A stretch of DNA of 64,000 nt from Fasciola hepatica. Taxonomy: Eukaryota > Platyhelminthes > Trematoda > Plagiorchiida > Fasciolidae. The notes beneath the pieces were generated by a model, which saw only the letters and a program-made list of their open reading frames with translations, was not told where the DNA came from and did no database searches. The stretch lies in assembly GCA_948099385.1 (NCBI GenBank), contig CANUEZ040000165.1, positions 6,088,501-6,152,500 on the forward strand, in the 5' to 3' direction. The position numbers were made by a program, and so were the translations under genes. This document shows positions 42,161 through 53,065 of the stretch, piece by piece; position 1 is the stretch's first letter; the number at the start of each line of letters is the position of its first letter.

Positions 42161-43291
42161 ATGGAAGATGACGAAGAAACCGCTCTGGTAATCGACAATG
42201 GATCTGGAATGTGTAAAGCTGGTTTCGCTGGAGATGATGCACCCCGTGCCGTATTCCCGTCCATCGTCGGTAGACCGAGACACGTCGGAGTCATGGTCGG
42301 TATGGGTCAGAAAGATAGCTATGTCGGTGATGAAGCACAATCCAAACGAGGTATTCTCACACTCAAATATCCGATTGAGCACGGAATTGTATCGAACTGG
42401 GATGATATGGAGAAAATTTGGCATCACACATTCTACAATGAGTTGCGTGTGGCTCCGGAGGAACATCCAGTTCTACTGACTGAAGCTCCAATGAATCCGA
42501 AGGTGAATCGAGAGAAGATGACTCAAATCATGTTCGAGACATTCAACACTCCAGCTATGTATGTGGCTATTCAAGCTGTGTTGTCCTTGTATGCTTCGGG
42601 TCGTACAACTGGTATTGTGTTAGATTCTGGTGATGGTGTGAGTCATACGGTACCTATTTATGAGGGTTATGCCTTACCGCATGCAATCATGCGTTTGGAT
42701 CTGGCCGGTCGTGATCTAACTGATTACTTGATGAAGTTATTAACGGAGCGTGGTTATTCATTCACGACGACAGCTGAGCGAGAAATAGTCCGTGATGTCA
42801 AGGAGAAATTGTGTTTCGTGGCCTTGGATTTTGAGCAGGAAATGGTCACAGCTTCGGAGACATCAATCCTAGAGAAAAGTTATGAACTGCCTGATGGTCA
42901 GGTTATTACAATGGGAAATGAAAGATTCCGCTGCCCTGAAGCAATGCTTCAACCCAGTTTTCTGGGCATGGAATGCACAGGAGTTCATGATACTACCTAC
43001 TCATCGATCATGAAATGTGATGTGGATATACGGAAAGATTTGTATGGTAACATCGTCTTGTCTGGTGGTTCGACAATGTTCCCTGGTATTGCGGATCGCA
43101 TACAGAAAGAGATCACATTTTTGGCTCCAGGCACAATGAAGATCAAGATTGTGGCACCACCGGAACGCAAATATTCTGTGTGGATTGGTGGATCCATTTT
43201 GGCCTCACTGTCTACATTCCATCAGATGTGGATCACTAAAGAAGAGTACAATGAATCTGGTCCGGGTATTGTACATCGTAAATGCTTCTAG
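42161..43291 (+). CDS. Actin, intronless, divergent paralogue
   Basis: An uninterrupted 376-residue frame, the normal length of invertebrate actins, from [16 protein letters not shown] to IVHRKCF. It keeps the first phosphate loop ([15 protein letters not shown], residues 12-26), the methyl-His segment (LKYPIEHGI), the second phosphate loop ([16 protein letters not shown]), ERFRCPEA and [17 protein letters not shown], so ATP binding and polymerisation should be retained. Substitutions at usually invariant places include RHVGVMVG for [43 protein letters not shown] and the end [17 protein letters not shown]. It has no introns, a TATA box upstream and no poly-A tract or target duplication, so an intronless family member or old retrocopy are both possible. 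The start is the first Met, in normal actin context. Confidence 0.96.
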   Translation: MEDDEETALVIDNGSGMCKAGFAGDDAPRAVFPSIVGRPRHVGVMVGMGQKDSYVGDEAQSKRGILTLKYPIEHGIVSNWDDMEKIWHHTFYNELRVAPEEHPVLLTEAPMNPKVNREKMTQIMFETFNTPAMYVAIQAVLSLYASGRTTGIVLDSGDGVSHTVPIYEGYALPHAIMRLDLAGRDLTDYLMKLLTERGYSFTTTAEREIVRDVKEKLCFVALDFEQEMVTASETSILEKSYELPDGQVITMGNERFRCPEAMLQPSFLGMECTGVHDTTYSSIMKCDVDIRKDLYGNIVLSGGSTMFPGIADRIQKEITFLAPGTMKIKIVAPPERKYSVWIGGSILASLSTFHQMWITKEEYNESGPGIVHRKCF

Positions 43292-44474
43292 ATTTATCTT
43301 GCATTTGGTTTACGTGATTGAAAGCAAAGTGAAGTTCAATTATACCGGTCAGACCACTAAATTCTACTTTGTCACTCTTTCCGTAATTTCTTAGTCTTTT
43401 TAGTTTGAATGTCCAATAGAGCGGTATATGATTTTATGAAGCTAGACCGCAAAAGATTGCATAGAGCTATTCATTTATTGATTTTTGGATTCTAACCGTA
43501 ACTGGTGTCAGTTCTTTGTTCGCACCAAGCTCGCTTATGCTAAGTGGAGGGTCTTCCGATGACGAAGTTCTTATGTTATCGTAATTTCCCTACTTATTTG
43601 CGTGAAGGTAATGGGAATGAAGTAAAATCACCTAAGCTTTCAATAATTCAAAGCTCTGTGAGGCAATACAGCTAATGAGATGCGCTTCATTGTGAGAAAA
43701 AGGTCTACAATCATCAAGTACTCGAGAATAATGTCAGTGTTCTTTGAACACGGAAGCTCAAGGTGAGAATTGCATATGAATTTTGGAAATTCGTGTACTG
43801 ATCTGTTTGAACGTCTCATGAAACAAATATCTAAGTGTTCTTTTTAACTCATCAAACAGCTCCCTAAACGTCGCAATTGACATGCACTCTAATCTAGTTG
43901 AATAAATCTATTCTGTTTAGCTGACCGTTAGTGATCTGAAAGCCGCCCCATTACATTCGTGTCGACGTCCATGTGATTGTCGCTGTGTGATGCGATCGAA
44001 CATTTTTCGCAATCGTTTAGTCAATCCAAAATGGAAGAGTAGGTGCCAGCTGTGTTCATTCAGTCCAAGTAGCCCAATGGTTAACATTCCAGTCTCACAA
44101 TTCCGCATGCCAGGTGCTGGACTGTGTTGAGGCTCTGTGTATGTGCCCCCTAATCAGCAAATAGATGAAATAGTTATGCGAAGCCTCCATAGATTTCCAG
44201 TGATCAGTGGAGCATTGATACTGTATGGTGAATCATTCAGGGTTCTTTAATCGTTAGAAATAAAGTCAGTGGCATTGGTTAAACGAGAACTTCCGCAATC
44301 ATTCATTCTAACTGCCGAGCTACAGTGCCACAATCTGGAGGAGTCGGACATTTCGCAGGTGCGAAATTGCTCGCCTTCAATATGAATGGACACGTGCAGA
44401 TGGAGATTAGACCACATTACTTGCTGAATTCTGTGCACCTTCCTTTGCGATTTGCATTCTAATTTGATTGTTTA
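43292..44474. other. Actin 3' UTR and intergenic sequence
   Basis: Nothing recognised apart from the AATAAA at 43901. TAGCCCAATGGTTAA near 44070 resembles a tRNA A box but has no B box behind it. Confidence 0.4.
43901..43906 (+). promoter_or_regulatory. Candidate polyadenylation signal (AATAAA)
   Basis: The first canonical AATAAA after the actin stop, about 610 bp downstream. It would give a long 3' UTR; a variant signal nearer the stop is equally possible. Confidence 0.3.
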
Positions 44475-44475
44475 G

Positions 44476-44731
44476 TGTGTCTCATATGTGACGCCCGAAA
44501 GATCACCGCTCGCAGGCGGCAAACAAGCCAGGTGAAGTGCATGGGGCTACGCGTTCCGCTGCGATCGGTATCGGAGTTCAGTTCACCCGTGGTCTAAAGA
44601 TCTGACGGTCACAAGGACCACCTAAAAGACAGGTCTCGATTGAAAACTGAATGACCGATTGAGTGCGTGTGTGTGTGCGTGCGCACGCGTGCATTAGCCG
44701 AGTTCAGTGGCGAAATGCAGCCATGTTGATT
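44476..44731. repeat. Left terminal inverted repeat, outer part
   Basis: Reverse-complementary to 46346-46601 with few mismatches. It includes GTGTGTGTGTGCGTGCGCACGC near 44670-44690. The repeat resumes after the MITE-like insert at 45529 and ends near 45557 (GGGGTTGTTGATTG). Confidence 0.9.
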
Positions 44732-45519
44732 GGCTCCCGGACCTTTCATCGCCGGACATTTGGTCGAATGGACATTTGGTCGTCGGGTATTTGGATGATT
44801 AAATTATGCTATATTCACTTAAGTCTGTCAAATGTCACACTCTCAGAAAGTAGAAGAAACCCAGTCCCAAACCCTTTTTCATTGGTTTTCAACCTTGAAA
44901 TGTAATACTTCCAAAATGTCACAGTCTATAGTGCTCCTATTAACGCACAAACCAACCTCAAACTCTCAGAAGTATCACCCAATTGGTTAAGACAATGCCA
45001 GTGATGAATCCTGTTCAGACTGCCGCACGTAATCGTTAAGCTGAGTCATTTTTTTCACATCCTGAGGTAGTCAAGTGGATCAAGTGTCTATCACCTCAAA
45101 AAGAACAAAGGCTTGAATTCTAGATTCACCAGGCTCTGCCGTGGTAGACCGCACTACCATTTCAACTGACCTTAGTTTCAAGCCTTCGGATTGAGGAATT
45201 CCGGTGTGAAGCTGTTTTGGGGTCATACCGGTCAAAAGAATTTGACTGTGATGCATTTGCATAACAGCATAGCACATGCCCCATCGGTTACCGATTCATG
45301 ATCAATGTATGCCTTTATAATTCTGGATTACCAGGTGTTAAATATGAATCCCCAGAATGGCAAAGGGGACGGGCTACGCCTAATCCACTTTCTGAGAGTG
45401 TGACATTTGAGACTTAAATTAATATAGCAAAATTTAATTATCCAAATGTATGGCGATCAAATGTCCATTCGACCAAATGTCCGGCGACCAAGGGCCCAGA
45501 GACCAAATGTCCGGACGCG
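44732..45519. mobile_element. MITE-like element nested in the transposon's left inverted repeat
   Basis: 788 bp flanked by a direct 9-bp duplication ATGTTGATT (44723-44731 and 45520-45528). Its own termini are inverted repeats of about 130 bp containing GGACATTTGGTCGAATGGAC and AATGTCACACTCTCAGAAAGT on the left, with the reverse complement on the right. No transposase frame is visible. The right-hand repeat of the host transposon (46346-46380) shows the uninterrupted site. A 9-bp duplication is typical of Mutator-like elements, but the superfamily is not proved. Confidence 0.8.
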
Positions 45520-45587
45520 ATGTTGATTATCAATCGCGATGGGGTTGTTGATTGTAAACACGTGAGTGTGACAACGAAAATCAGTCG

Positions 45588-45975
45588 TTGTGGATCGCAG
45601 TCATGCGAAGCAAGAGTGAGAGAATTGATTTGGTCTGCCTCTCTATCGAGAATAAGCGGAACGTAGAGCAAACGGCAAAGATTTTTAATCGGCAATATCC
45701 GGAGAGAGAGAAAGCCGATAACTGCAATAACTGTACGCAGGCTAACGAACAAATTCGAAGAAATGGGATCGGTTGAGGACAAAATAAATTGCGGCCGACC
45801 GAAAACGGCCACAAGCGAGGGTGTCTCACATGAAGAACTAGAAAGCATTCCAGGCCACGCGCAACAAAGCATCCGAGCAGTAGAAGGCTGTTGTCATCAA
45901 CCGCGGTTTTCTGTGGCCCGGATTCTACGGGAAAACAATTTGAAGCCATTTAAGGAGCTTCATACGCTTGTCACC
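45588..45975 (+). pseudogene. Transposase N-terminal helix-turn-helix region, frameshifted
   Basis: Frame one reads ERIDLVCLSIENKRNVEQTA, then KIFNRQYPERE. After a frameshift near 45735 the other frame reads TVRRLTNKFEEMGSVEDK, then GRPKTAT and SVARILRENNLKPFKELH. This is the paired HTH DNA-binding domain common to mariner-like and related (DUF4817-type) transposases. The catalytic DDE/D domain is missing, as only about 340 bp remain before the right inverted repeat. It could not transpose itself. Confidence 0.75.
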
Positions 45976-46313
45976 ACCCCCTCAAACAGTTGTTCGAAGT
46001 ACGGAAAGGCCTATTTACGTTACGGTTGCCGTGACGTGAATCCGCTTAAGCACCGTCCTTTGCAGCCCCAAGCATCCATTATATACATTTCAGGTTGTTT
46101 TACCTCAGTTATTGTGAAAAGAAAACGAAGTTTTAACTCACTGTCGATCAAAAATCATCCTGCTTATTCTTGCCAGTGCACGGATGTTTTGCTGTTAGTG
46201 GTTTCGAATACTTTCTAGAGGTTCATGTAACACACACCTTTGCTTGTAGCCGTTTCCGGTCGGCCGCAATTTATTTTGTCTTCAGCCGACCTTGTTTCTT
46301 AGGTTTTGTTCAT

Positions 46314-46602
46314 TCGTCTGCAATCAACAACCCCATCGCGATCGCTAATCAACACAGCTGCATTTCGCCACTGAACTCGGCTAATGCACGCGTGCGCACG
46401 CACACACACACGCACTCAATCGGTCATTCAGTTTTCAATCGAGACCTGTCTTTTAGGTGGTCCTTGTGACCGTCAGATCTTTAGACCACGGGTGAACTGA
46501 ACTCCGATACCGATCGCAGCGGAACGCGTAGCCCCATGCACTTCACCTGGCTTGTTTACCGCCTGCGAGCGGTGATCTTTCGGCGTCACATGTGGGACAC
46601 AG
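46314..46602. repeat. Right terminal inverted repeat
   Basis: Mirror of 44476-44731 plus 45529-45557, uninterrupted. It therefore records the state of the left repeat before the MITE-like insertion. Confidence 0.9.
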
Positions 46603-46604
46603 TA

Positions 46605-48669
46605 CGATACACCTCTGCTCAGAGTTCATTTTCAAAATCAGTAGCCAGTTACTGTAACCGCCGTCAGTAGCCAAAATGGAAATTTGAACCTCGAGGAATG
46701 AAACAGTATATGAAGGAAACCACAGAGGTGTTATTCACAAAATAAATCGCGATTTGGCGATGAGATTTTCCTAGATAAAAGAACTTACACTGTTTGGTCT
46801 AATGATGAGTGGTAAGAGTGTGCTCGGTATCAAACAATATAACCTTTTTACTGTCTTTCGCATTATTGACGCTTATGTATTTTTTGAGTTTTGATGCGTG
46901 ATCAATAAGGTACCTAATTTACACCTAACAATTTCTGGCTTAGAAGATTTATTCAGAAAAATGTCGTTTTTTTACTGGTAGTGCTGTTGTTATTGTTCCT
47001 GTTATTGTATCTGATCACTGGGGGTGCACGTAGCCCAGTATGGTGGTGTCCATCAGTTCCTGATCTCTAAAAATGGCATTTAGGACACAAACGTCATTTC
47101 ACCAGTCGAAGGGGCATTGCCAAGCCAAATTTTATTGTTGTTTTGGACTCTATATATGCGTAGCTCGGATTTAGTACATCGCTACCGGTTTTTTACGCCC
47201 ATTTGGGTTGTTCTGAGATGATTTATCGTGCCGCATTGACGCTTTCACCGCAGCGAATTTGTCTGAGCAAAGCGGGTTTATGTAGTGACTTCCTTTAAAC
47301 CCCCACTTCAAGAGCATTTCCTCCGGGTACCAGAACGAATACGAACCCATCAATCTCGTACAGTTTTGAGCTCTCTTTCTGTTCGACTATATTTACTGAC
47401 AGGTTACAAATAGCTTGCTATCAACAATAGCTCACAACGATCAGATTATATGATTAAAGTCGTCTCTCATGTGAACACGATGACCATAATAGGAATGAGG
47501 TATCAAAGGATATCAGCCACTGAATTGATACCGTGGTGAGTAATAGCCTGTAAGTTTAAGAGAAGGGGGGCTGCGGTTGGCGTAACAAGTCGTTCAGTGA
47601 GACAATGACGATATAGTTTGATAGTACTCTTTTAACTTCCTTTTTATTTAATACACAACAAAGTACAACAATTCAGGAAGAGGGTCGCTGTCGGTGGAAG
47701 GATGCCAAATGGGAAAGCGGGCGACGGTGGCTAGAACCAAACCCGAAGCGTTACTGTCCTAAGACTTCGAAGATAACCTTTTGACCACCGCCGGATAGAT
47801 GAGTTCAGCCAAATTTGACAGCACTTTATAACTTCGAAAGCTTACCTCCTCGCCCGATTGTGCTTCAGGCAGGATTTGTTCACTACTGTGCGAATAACAA
47901 GCACCGTTGTCACCGCTAATCCGCTCAAGGGTTAGGTTTCATTATTCTCTCTGATCTGCTTAGTCAGACAGTGATAAAACGAATATTCGCAAATCCACAC
48001 AACCATTAGGAGTGACGTATTCTCTTGTGTTCTTGGAGGTTAGTATAAAAAGATCAGTGATCTTCACGTGGTAAATACTTTCGACTAACGACCACTGCCG
48101 ACCATGTATGTTGGTACACAACGTTTTGCGGAAGCCCGGAATGTCACCATGTCTGTGAAACTGATGAACCGTCCGGTTCATCGCTTCGGAACTCAAGTTC
48201 ATACTCCCCGATTCCCCTTGGTCTTGCATTGATCGAGGTTTAATGCTCATGGGTCATGCCGATTTTACCGCACGCAGTTGTAAGAAGCATGGAAGGATAC
48301 GGTAGAGAAGCACATTCAGAGCAAGGCAAAACCAACCAAGAAAAAGAAATAACAATGAGCCATAAATAGAATGGAGGTTAAAATAGCAATCGAAGCGTGA
48401 ATTGTAGGCATATATATAGGCATTTAGAAGACGCAAAGTAGCTAACAGAAAACAATATTTTCGATACTTCTCTCGAGCCAGCAAAGTAAACACGTAACGT
48501 TTTACTGTGTCTCAATATTATGACCCAGACCAGTAAAACAAAAACATAAAACTGAAAATCGGACGTATCCGTTGTATTTTCTGCGGATAGAATAACCAGC
48601 AGGTTCATCAACCTGCGTTTGTCCCACCATCTTGTTGACCTTTGGTCACGAGAGCTGTAATGTCTTGAA
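46605..48669. other. Unassigned stretch
   Basis: No family recognised. A 96-codon minus-strand frame (47960-48250) and one at 48378-48689 show no motif I know. 47560-47780 is richer in GC than its surroundings and could be an old repeat. Confidence 0.35.
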
Positions 48670-49123
48670 GAACTGTTTTCCTCTGGCACATGATTGGTCT
48701 TCGTGAACTGATTGCAATCGGCTCAGCCGTAGAGCAGATTCATTAGAGCGGTTTGCAGACACAAAGTAGATGGCACTAAACGACTCATCCCGCGTTAGTG
48801 TGTAACCCATATCGATCGCATGGACCCGTATGGCACTGGATATCACCTTATCAACCCCTTACGACTAATCATATGAGACAGCGTTCTTGAACTCGATCGA
48901 AACTATAAACTTTGTCTGTGAAAACTTATCAACAGAATACATAGGTATATCAGTCCGTGTATGCAAGGGACCCCTAAAATTGTGTACCACAAATGTAAGA
49001 TTTCAGTTTGATGGAAACATATATATGGACAGAGAGAGAGAGGGCAAAGGAATGGGATCCCCACTCCTTCCTCAGATTACGGACTTATTCATGTCAAAGA
49101 TATAACATCACACATTGAACCAA
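48670..49123. repeat. Left arm of a 454-bp inverted repeat (Penelope-like sequence)
   Basis: Position x pairs with 99996-x in 50873-51326, without indels over most of its length and with only a few substitutions. The arms are 1.75 kb apart. Confidence 0.9.
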
Positions 49124-49400
49124 GTTATCAGTGATCTACCTATTTATGAGTGGTATGAGGACGACATCTTCTGTCTTGTTTCCTTCAACAATAACGCACA
49201 AGAGTTACTACAGAATTTCAATGAAGCACAATGGAATTTACGATTTACACTAGAAATGGAACAGGACGGCACGTTTCCATTGCTTGCCGTCGTTCTACGG
49301 CGAACAGCGAATGGATCGATGGGACGGCGCATATAACGCAAACCAGCTTGGGTAGGATAGTGCACTCATTTCGAAATCTTCGTTATCATACAGCATGACT
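48670..49400 (+). mobile_element. Penelope-like element, RT fragment
   Basis: 48887-49105 reads ETINFVCENLSTEYIGISVR, then VRFQFDGNIYMD, then GKGMGSPLLPQITDLFMS; 49115-49336 continues YEDDIFCLVSFNNNAQELL, then FNEAQWNLRFTLEMEQDG. These are the FxFDGxxY and GSPLxP boxes and the DDIF catalytic box (YVDDIF in intact elements) of Penelope-like RT, in the right order. There are stops after MSKI and after GRRI. The first 454 bp also occur inverted at 50873-51326. Confidence 0.85.
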
Positions 49401-50770
49401 TTGACATAAATGTGTCCCTATGCGCTGCCTGTGGAAACCTTAACAGGTTCAACTTGAGATTTCTTATAGCCCTTGACCTGACCCGTTCTGTTACCTTCCC
49501 CATCAGACTTGGCATCACGCCTAATCATTGTCTTGGTAACATTCCAAACTTATTTCATAATGCCTCCCTTCCTTCACTCGACTGTTCTGATTCTGTAATT
49601 TTAGAGGTTTCCCCAGTATTTTACACGTTTCTCTTAAAGCCGCTAACGTAAAATATATGCGGGACAGTGTCAACTAGAAAACCTCGCACGACCCTCAGGC
49701 TACACCTCTCCCAGCTGAAGCGATCGTATCGTTTGAAAGAGCCGTGTTCTCATGACCAGAGACCACGGCATAGTGTGAGCTCTATCAGAATCCATCAAGA
49801 CTGAACAATAAAGACTGAGTGTTGTATGTCCAATCATTAACAGCCAGCAGCAATAGCAGGGAGATGTGGAGGACGATCATTCACCTAAGAGGTGCTAATT
49901 GTCTATCTTAGCAGACGTTGATGAACTCAACCCGCCATCAACCCCAAATTACGAAGCTGACTTCCATCAAAGCCCTTTCATAGACGACATAACCTCCTTG
50001 TACTTATATAAAGAGATCACTCTTCTCCTCGTAAACAAGGCAAGCGGTCCTTACTGCCTACAGCCGAAGCTGTTGAGGGAATGCGCGAGTACATTATCCC
50101 CCCCCCCCTCCCCCCTATTTAATGATTTTTCTGGCTTCCGCTTGTATCGCGATATTATTCCCCACTGTTAGAAAGTGGCTTCTGTCTTTCCATTACTCAA
50201 AAAGATTACATATAAACTACAACCAATAGCGTATTCACCGGATAGCTTCCAAAGTGTTTGCGAAGATTATACTGAAAAGACTACCTACCCAGGAAAGTAT
50301 GTTGATCTCCAAGTAATTTGCATATCAACGATCACGATCAACCCTCGATGCACTGGTCGCTCTCAATCCACCTGTTTTATCATCTTTTGATCGCAAATGC
50401 CAAACAGTCAACAGTTTCTTTGATTCAAGTGACGTATTTAATTGCGCTGACATATCAAACTTACTCCATATACACGGTGACTTTGGCGTCAGTACTTCTG
50501 GCATTGATCTTTTGTGTAACTGATTTTGCAATCGACAGCAGTTTACATGATACTGTGGCAAAAATTCTTCCACGCTTCTCTCTACACAAAGCGCCCTCCA
50601 GAGTGCCATCCTATCAACGTTTTCGATTTCTGCTTATATATCACCCACGCTCAGTCATGGCGATAGTCTCCTAGTTAAATACGCCGATGATGTGATTTTC
50701 GAAATGCCCAACACTAACAGCTTCACAGTTCTCCTTTTACAACGAAGAGCAACTGGACTTGTCTGCTAGT
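49401..50770 (+). mobile_element. CR1/jockey-type LINE remnant
   Basis: A second CR1-like copy of a different family from 25300-26690. 49412-49651 is the endonuclease end (FLIALDLTRSVTFPIR, LGNIPNLFHNASLPSLDCSDSVIL, with SDH decayed to SDS). 49690-49900 is linker (LTASSNSREMW). 49899-50390 is the RT start (NKASGPYCLQPKLLRECAST, then SVFPLLKK), and KYADDVIF lies near 50680. A poly-C run at 50098-50108 sits inside the frame. Many stops. Confidence 0.75.
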
Positions 50771-50872
50771 CGTCAGGTCAGTTATCCAATCCAAAGCTAG
50801 TCATCTACGGAGAACCAATACGAAAAGTATTCTCCGTCGGGTACCTCGATGTAATCATCCGCCGGTGACAAC

Positions 50873-51326
50873 TTGACTCGATGTGTGATGTTATATCTTT
50901 GACATGAATAAGTCCGTAATCTGAGGAAGGAGTGGGGATCCCATTCCTTTGCCCTCTCTCTCTCTGTCCATATATATGTTTCCATCAAACTGAAATCTTA
51001 CATTTGTGGTACACAATTTTAGGGGTCCCTTGCATACACGGACTGATATACTTATGTATTCTGTTGATAAGTTTTCACAGACAAAGTTTATAGTTTCGAT
51101 CGAGTTCAAGAACGCTGTCTCATATGATTAGTCGTAAGGGGTTGATAAGGTGATATCCAGTGCCATACGGGTCCATGCGATCGATATGGGTTACACACTA
51201 ACGCGGGATGAGTCGTTTAGTGCCATCTACTTTGTGTCTGCAAACCGCTCTAATGAATCTGCTCTACGGCTGAGCCGATTGCAATCAGTTCACGAAGACC
51301 AATCGTGTGCCAGAAAACAGTTCATA
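50873..51326 (-). mobile_element. Penelope-like RT fragment, inverted copy
   Basis: Right arm of the 454-bp inverted repeat. On the minus strand it encodes the same ETINFVCENLSTEYISISVR and GKGMGSPLLPQ segments, truncated just after MSKI, where the left copy goes on to its DDIF box. Confidence 0.85.
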
Positions 51327-51480
51327 GTCTACGAGAGCATTCTGCTCTCCGAACTTGTGCTTCTCCCTAGTGAGCTTCAGGGAAAAGTAGTGAAGCAATT
51401 CGACAGTGGTCATGCAAGAATGCATTGACCGAAGGCCACAATCGGTAGTTGTTTATACTGGCTAAATATAGATAGACTTT
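51327..51480 (+). mobile_element. Ty3/gypsy-type integrase fragment
   Basis: Reads VYESILLSELVLLPSELQGK, then VVKQFDSGHARMH, a stop, then CLYWLNID. This resembles the zinc-binding HHCC start of gypsy integrases (QLHxGHxGxxRM, then SYVYWPxID), with the first His replaced by Asp and a deletion. Only about 50 residues remain, abutting the inverted Penelope fragment. Confidence 0.55.
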
Positions 51481-53034
51481 CAGAATAAATTTTTCGCTTC
51501 TATACAAAAGTTCTGAAAATGTCAGTGAAAAATCATAATCCATGTATAGTATGTCTCAAATGTCCCTTGTTCAAGCATCCACTTTGTTTATGCAGGGCAA
51601 ATCAACGGCTTTCTGAATGCAGTTAATGAGTATTATAGATGGCCAGGGGTTTTTTCTTAGGGAACACACAACAGTCGGGGCTATGCTCAACACGTCGCAT
51701 CGATTATTCGGTCGCTTCGTTTATCTCGGAATGCTCATGAGTATTGCTCAAGGACAGTCCACCTTTACGACTTTCGCCGAATTCCGTGATCCACCAGGAA
51801 TGATGCAACTGCAACCATCACTGCATCACTGTACTGGTTTAGCAGGCATTTCAGGGGCAGTACAAAACAGTTTCGCGGCCTCATACACTGAGGTTCTCCA
51901 GCCAATCCTAATCGCGGTGAATAGACATAACCAAATCTCGTTGAGATCGGTTAACCTGTCCCACCTATTTCGTTTGATTTAACTTATCTATACAAATTAA
52001 TTTTCCAGTAAAATTAACGTACAGATTCGTAACCTTGACCTTCCGGCTGCTTCGGTTTGAGTAATTCCGGACTGGAGAGATTTCAGTACTTTAAATCAAT
52101 TCAAGTATTGCGATTAGTACAGTCACTCACAATCGAAATGGCAAATACAGCTTTTTGTAGACATAACCAAAAAGGTTCTAAATCAGTCAGAGGAGAGTGG
52201 ACTAAATAGGAAGTTATCACAAAGTTCCTCTTAAACAATCAAGAAACCCAAAAGAAAACTCGCGAAGCAGCTCAACTTGTGAAGCCTTGAAACAGGGAAC
52301 GATGAACGCGCCATTCGTCTTTATTCATCCGAGAACAATCATTCTACACTGATGAAGCAGTGGCTGAGCCGATGTAATAAAGCTAGTCAATGCTCGTTCC
52401 CTTCAAGCTGAAAAATACCACCAAAAGACTGCCGAAACAATCAGCCGCTGAAAACGTTGTGTACGAGACTGCCATCACAGCAAACTTATGGCTGTGACAA
52501 GCTAACCAACTTAGACACACGAACAGTACCCATGTCCCGTATCCAGAACCACAGTTTCCACTCAGACTGTTTAAAGATATACGAGACATGCTCAAACTGA
52601 AGCGGGGACCTTAAACAACAGTATGATGCAAACATTCATGAAAGAGTTGTCCACCGTGCAAAAGATTCGCCCGGAAGCGGAGGCAAACTGTACCAGCCCA
52701 GGTCAATCCACGTTCACTTTCATAAAACAAGCCGTGATATGAAAAGCAAAGTTGTCAAGGTATTGAGAAAACCTCTCTAAACTAAAGACAATAATCAGCA
52801 TGAGCATGCTATACCCGACCACCATATAGATCTGTTTCAGCACCTCATGTTGGCTCACTTACGAATCACGCTCAGTCGTATGTGAGCCGTGGGATATAAT
52901 CAGGCGAAGATCAACCAGTGGGGTTACCCGGCGCCTAAGTAATCCAATCAGCCCGATAACCCGCGCAGTCTGACTGGAAGCATGCGTTTTTGAATAGTTC
53001 CAAGTTTGCCTAAAACATCAATTGGTCTAGCCAT

Positions 53035-53065
<31 letters not shown>

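Larger units (their letters stand above)
44475..46602 (+). mobile_element. Mariner-like DNA transposon with ~285-bp terminal inverted repeats, defective
   Basis: Bounded by TA on both sides (44473-44474 and 46603-46604), the target duplication of Tc1/mariner elements. The ends are inverted copies: TGTGTCTCATATGTGACG on the left, and TGTGTCCCACATGTGACG on the reverse complement of the right. The inverted repeats run about 285 bp and include a GT-rich, alternating purine-pyrimidine tract. The interior keeps only the N-terminal DNA-binding part of a transposase (45588-45975). The left repeat is split by a 788-bp MITE-like element at 44732-45519. Without that insert the element would be about 1.33 kb. 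Confidence 0.8.

Noticed and set aside
42086..42466. A 126-codon minus-strand frame over the actin start
   Set aside because: It is the shadow of the conserved actin coding sequence.
44066..44110. A tRNA-like A box (TAGCCCAATGG), with a similar one near 58620
   Set aside because: No B box follows and no cloverleaf can be drawn; chance or a very old SINE.
44475..46602. AGT as a 3-bp target duplication of the DNA transposon
   Set aside because: Shifting the ends by two bases gives TA on both sides, which agrees with the mariner-type transposase remnant inside; TA is the better reading.
47960..48250. A 96-codon minus-strand frame as a real gene
   Set aside because: No motif, no splice or promoter context, no repeat relationship; length alone is not enough.
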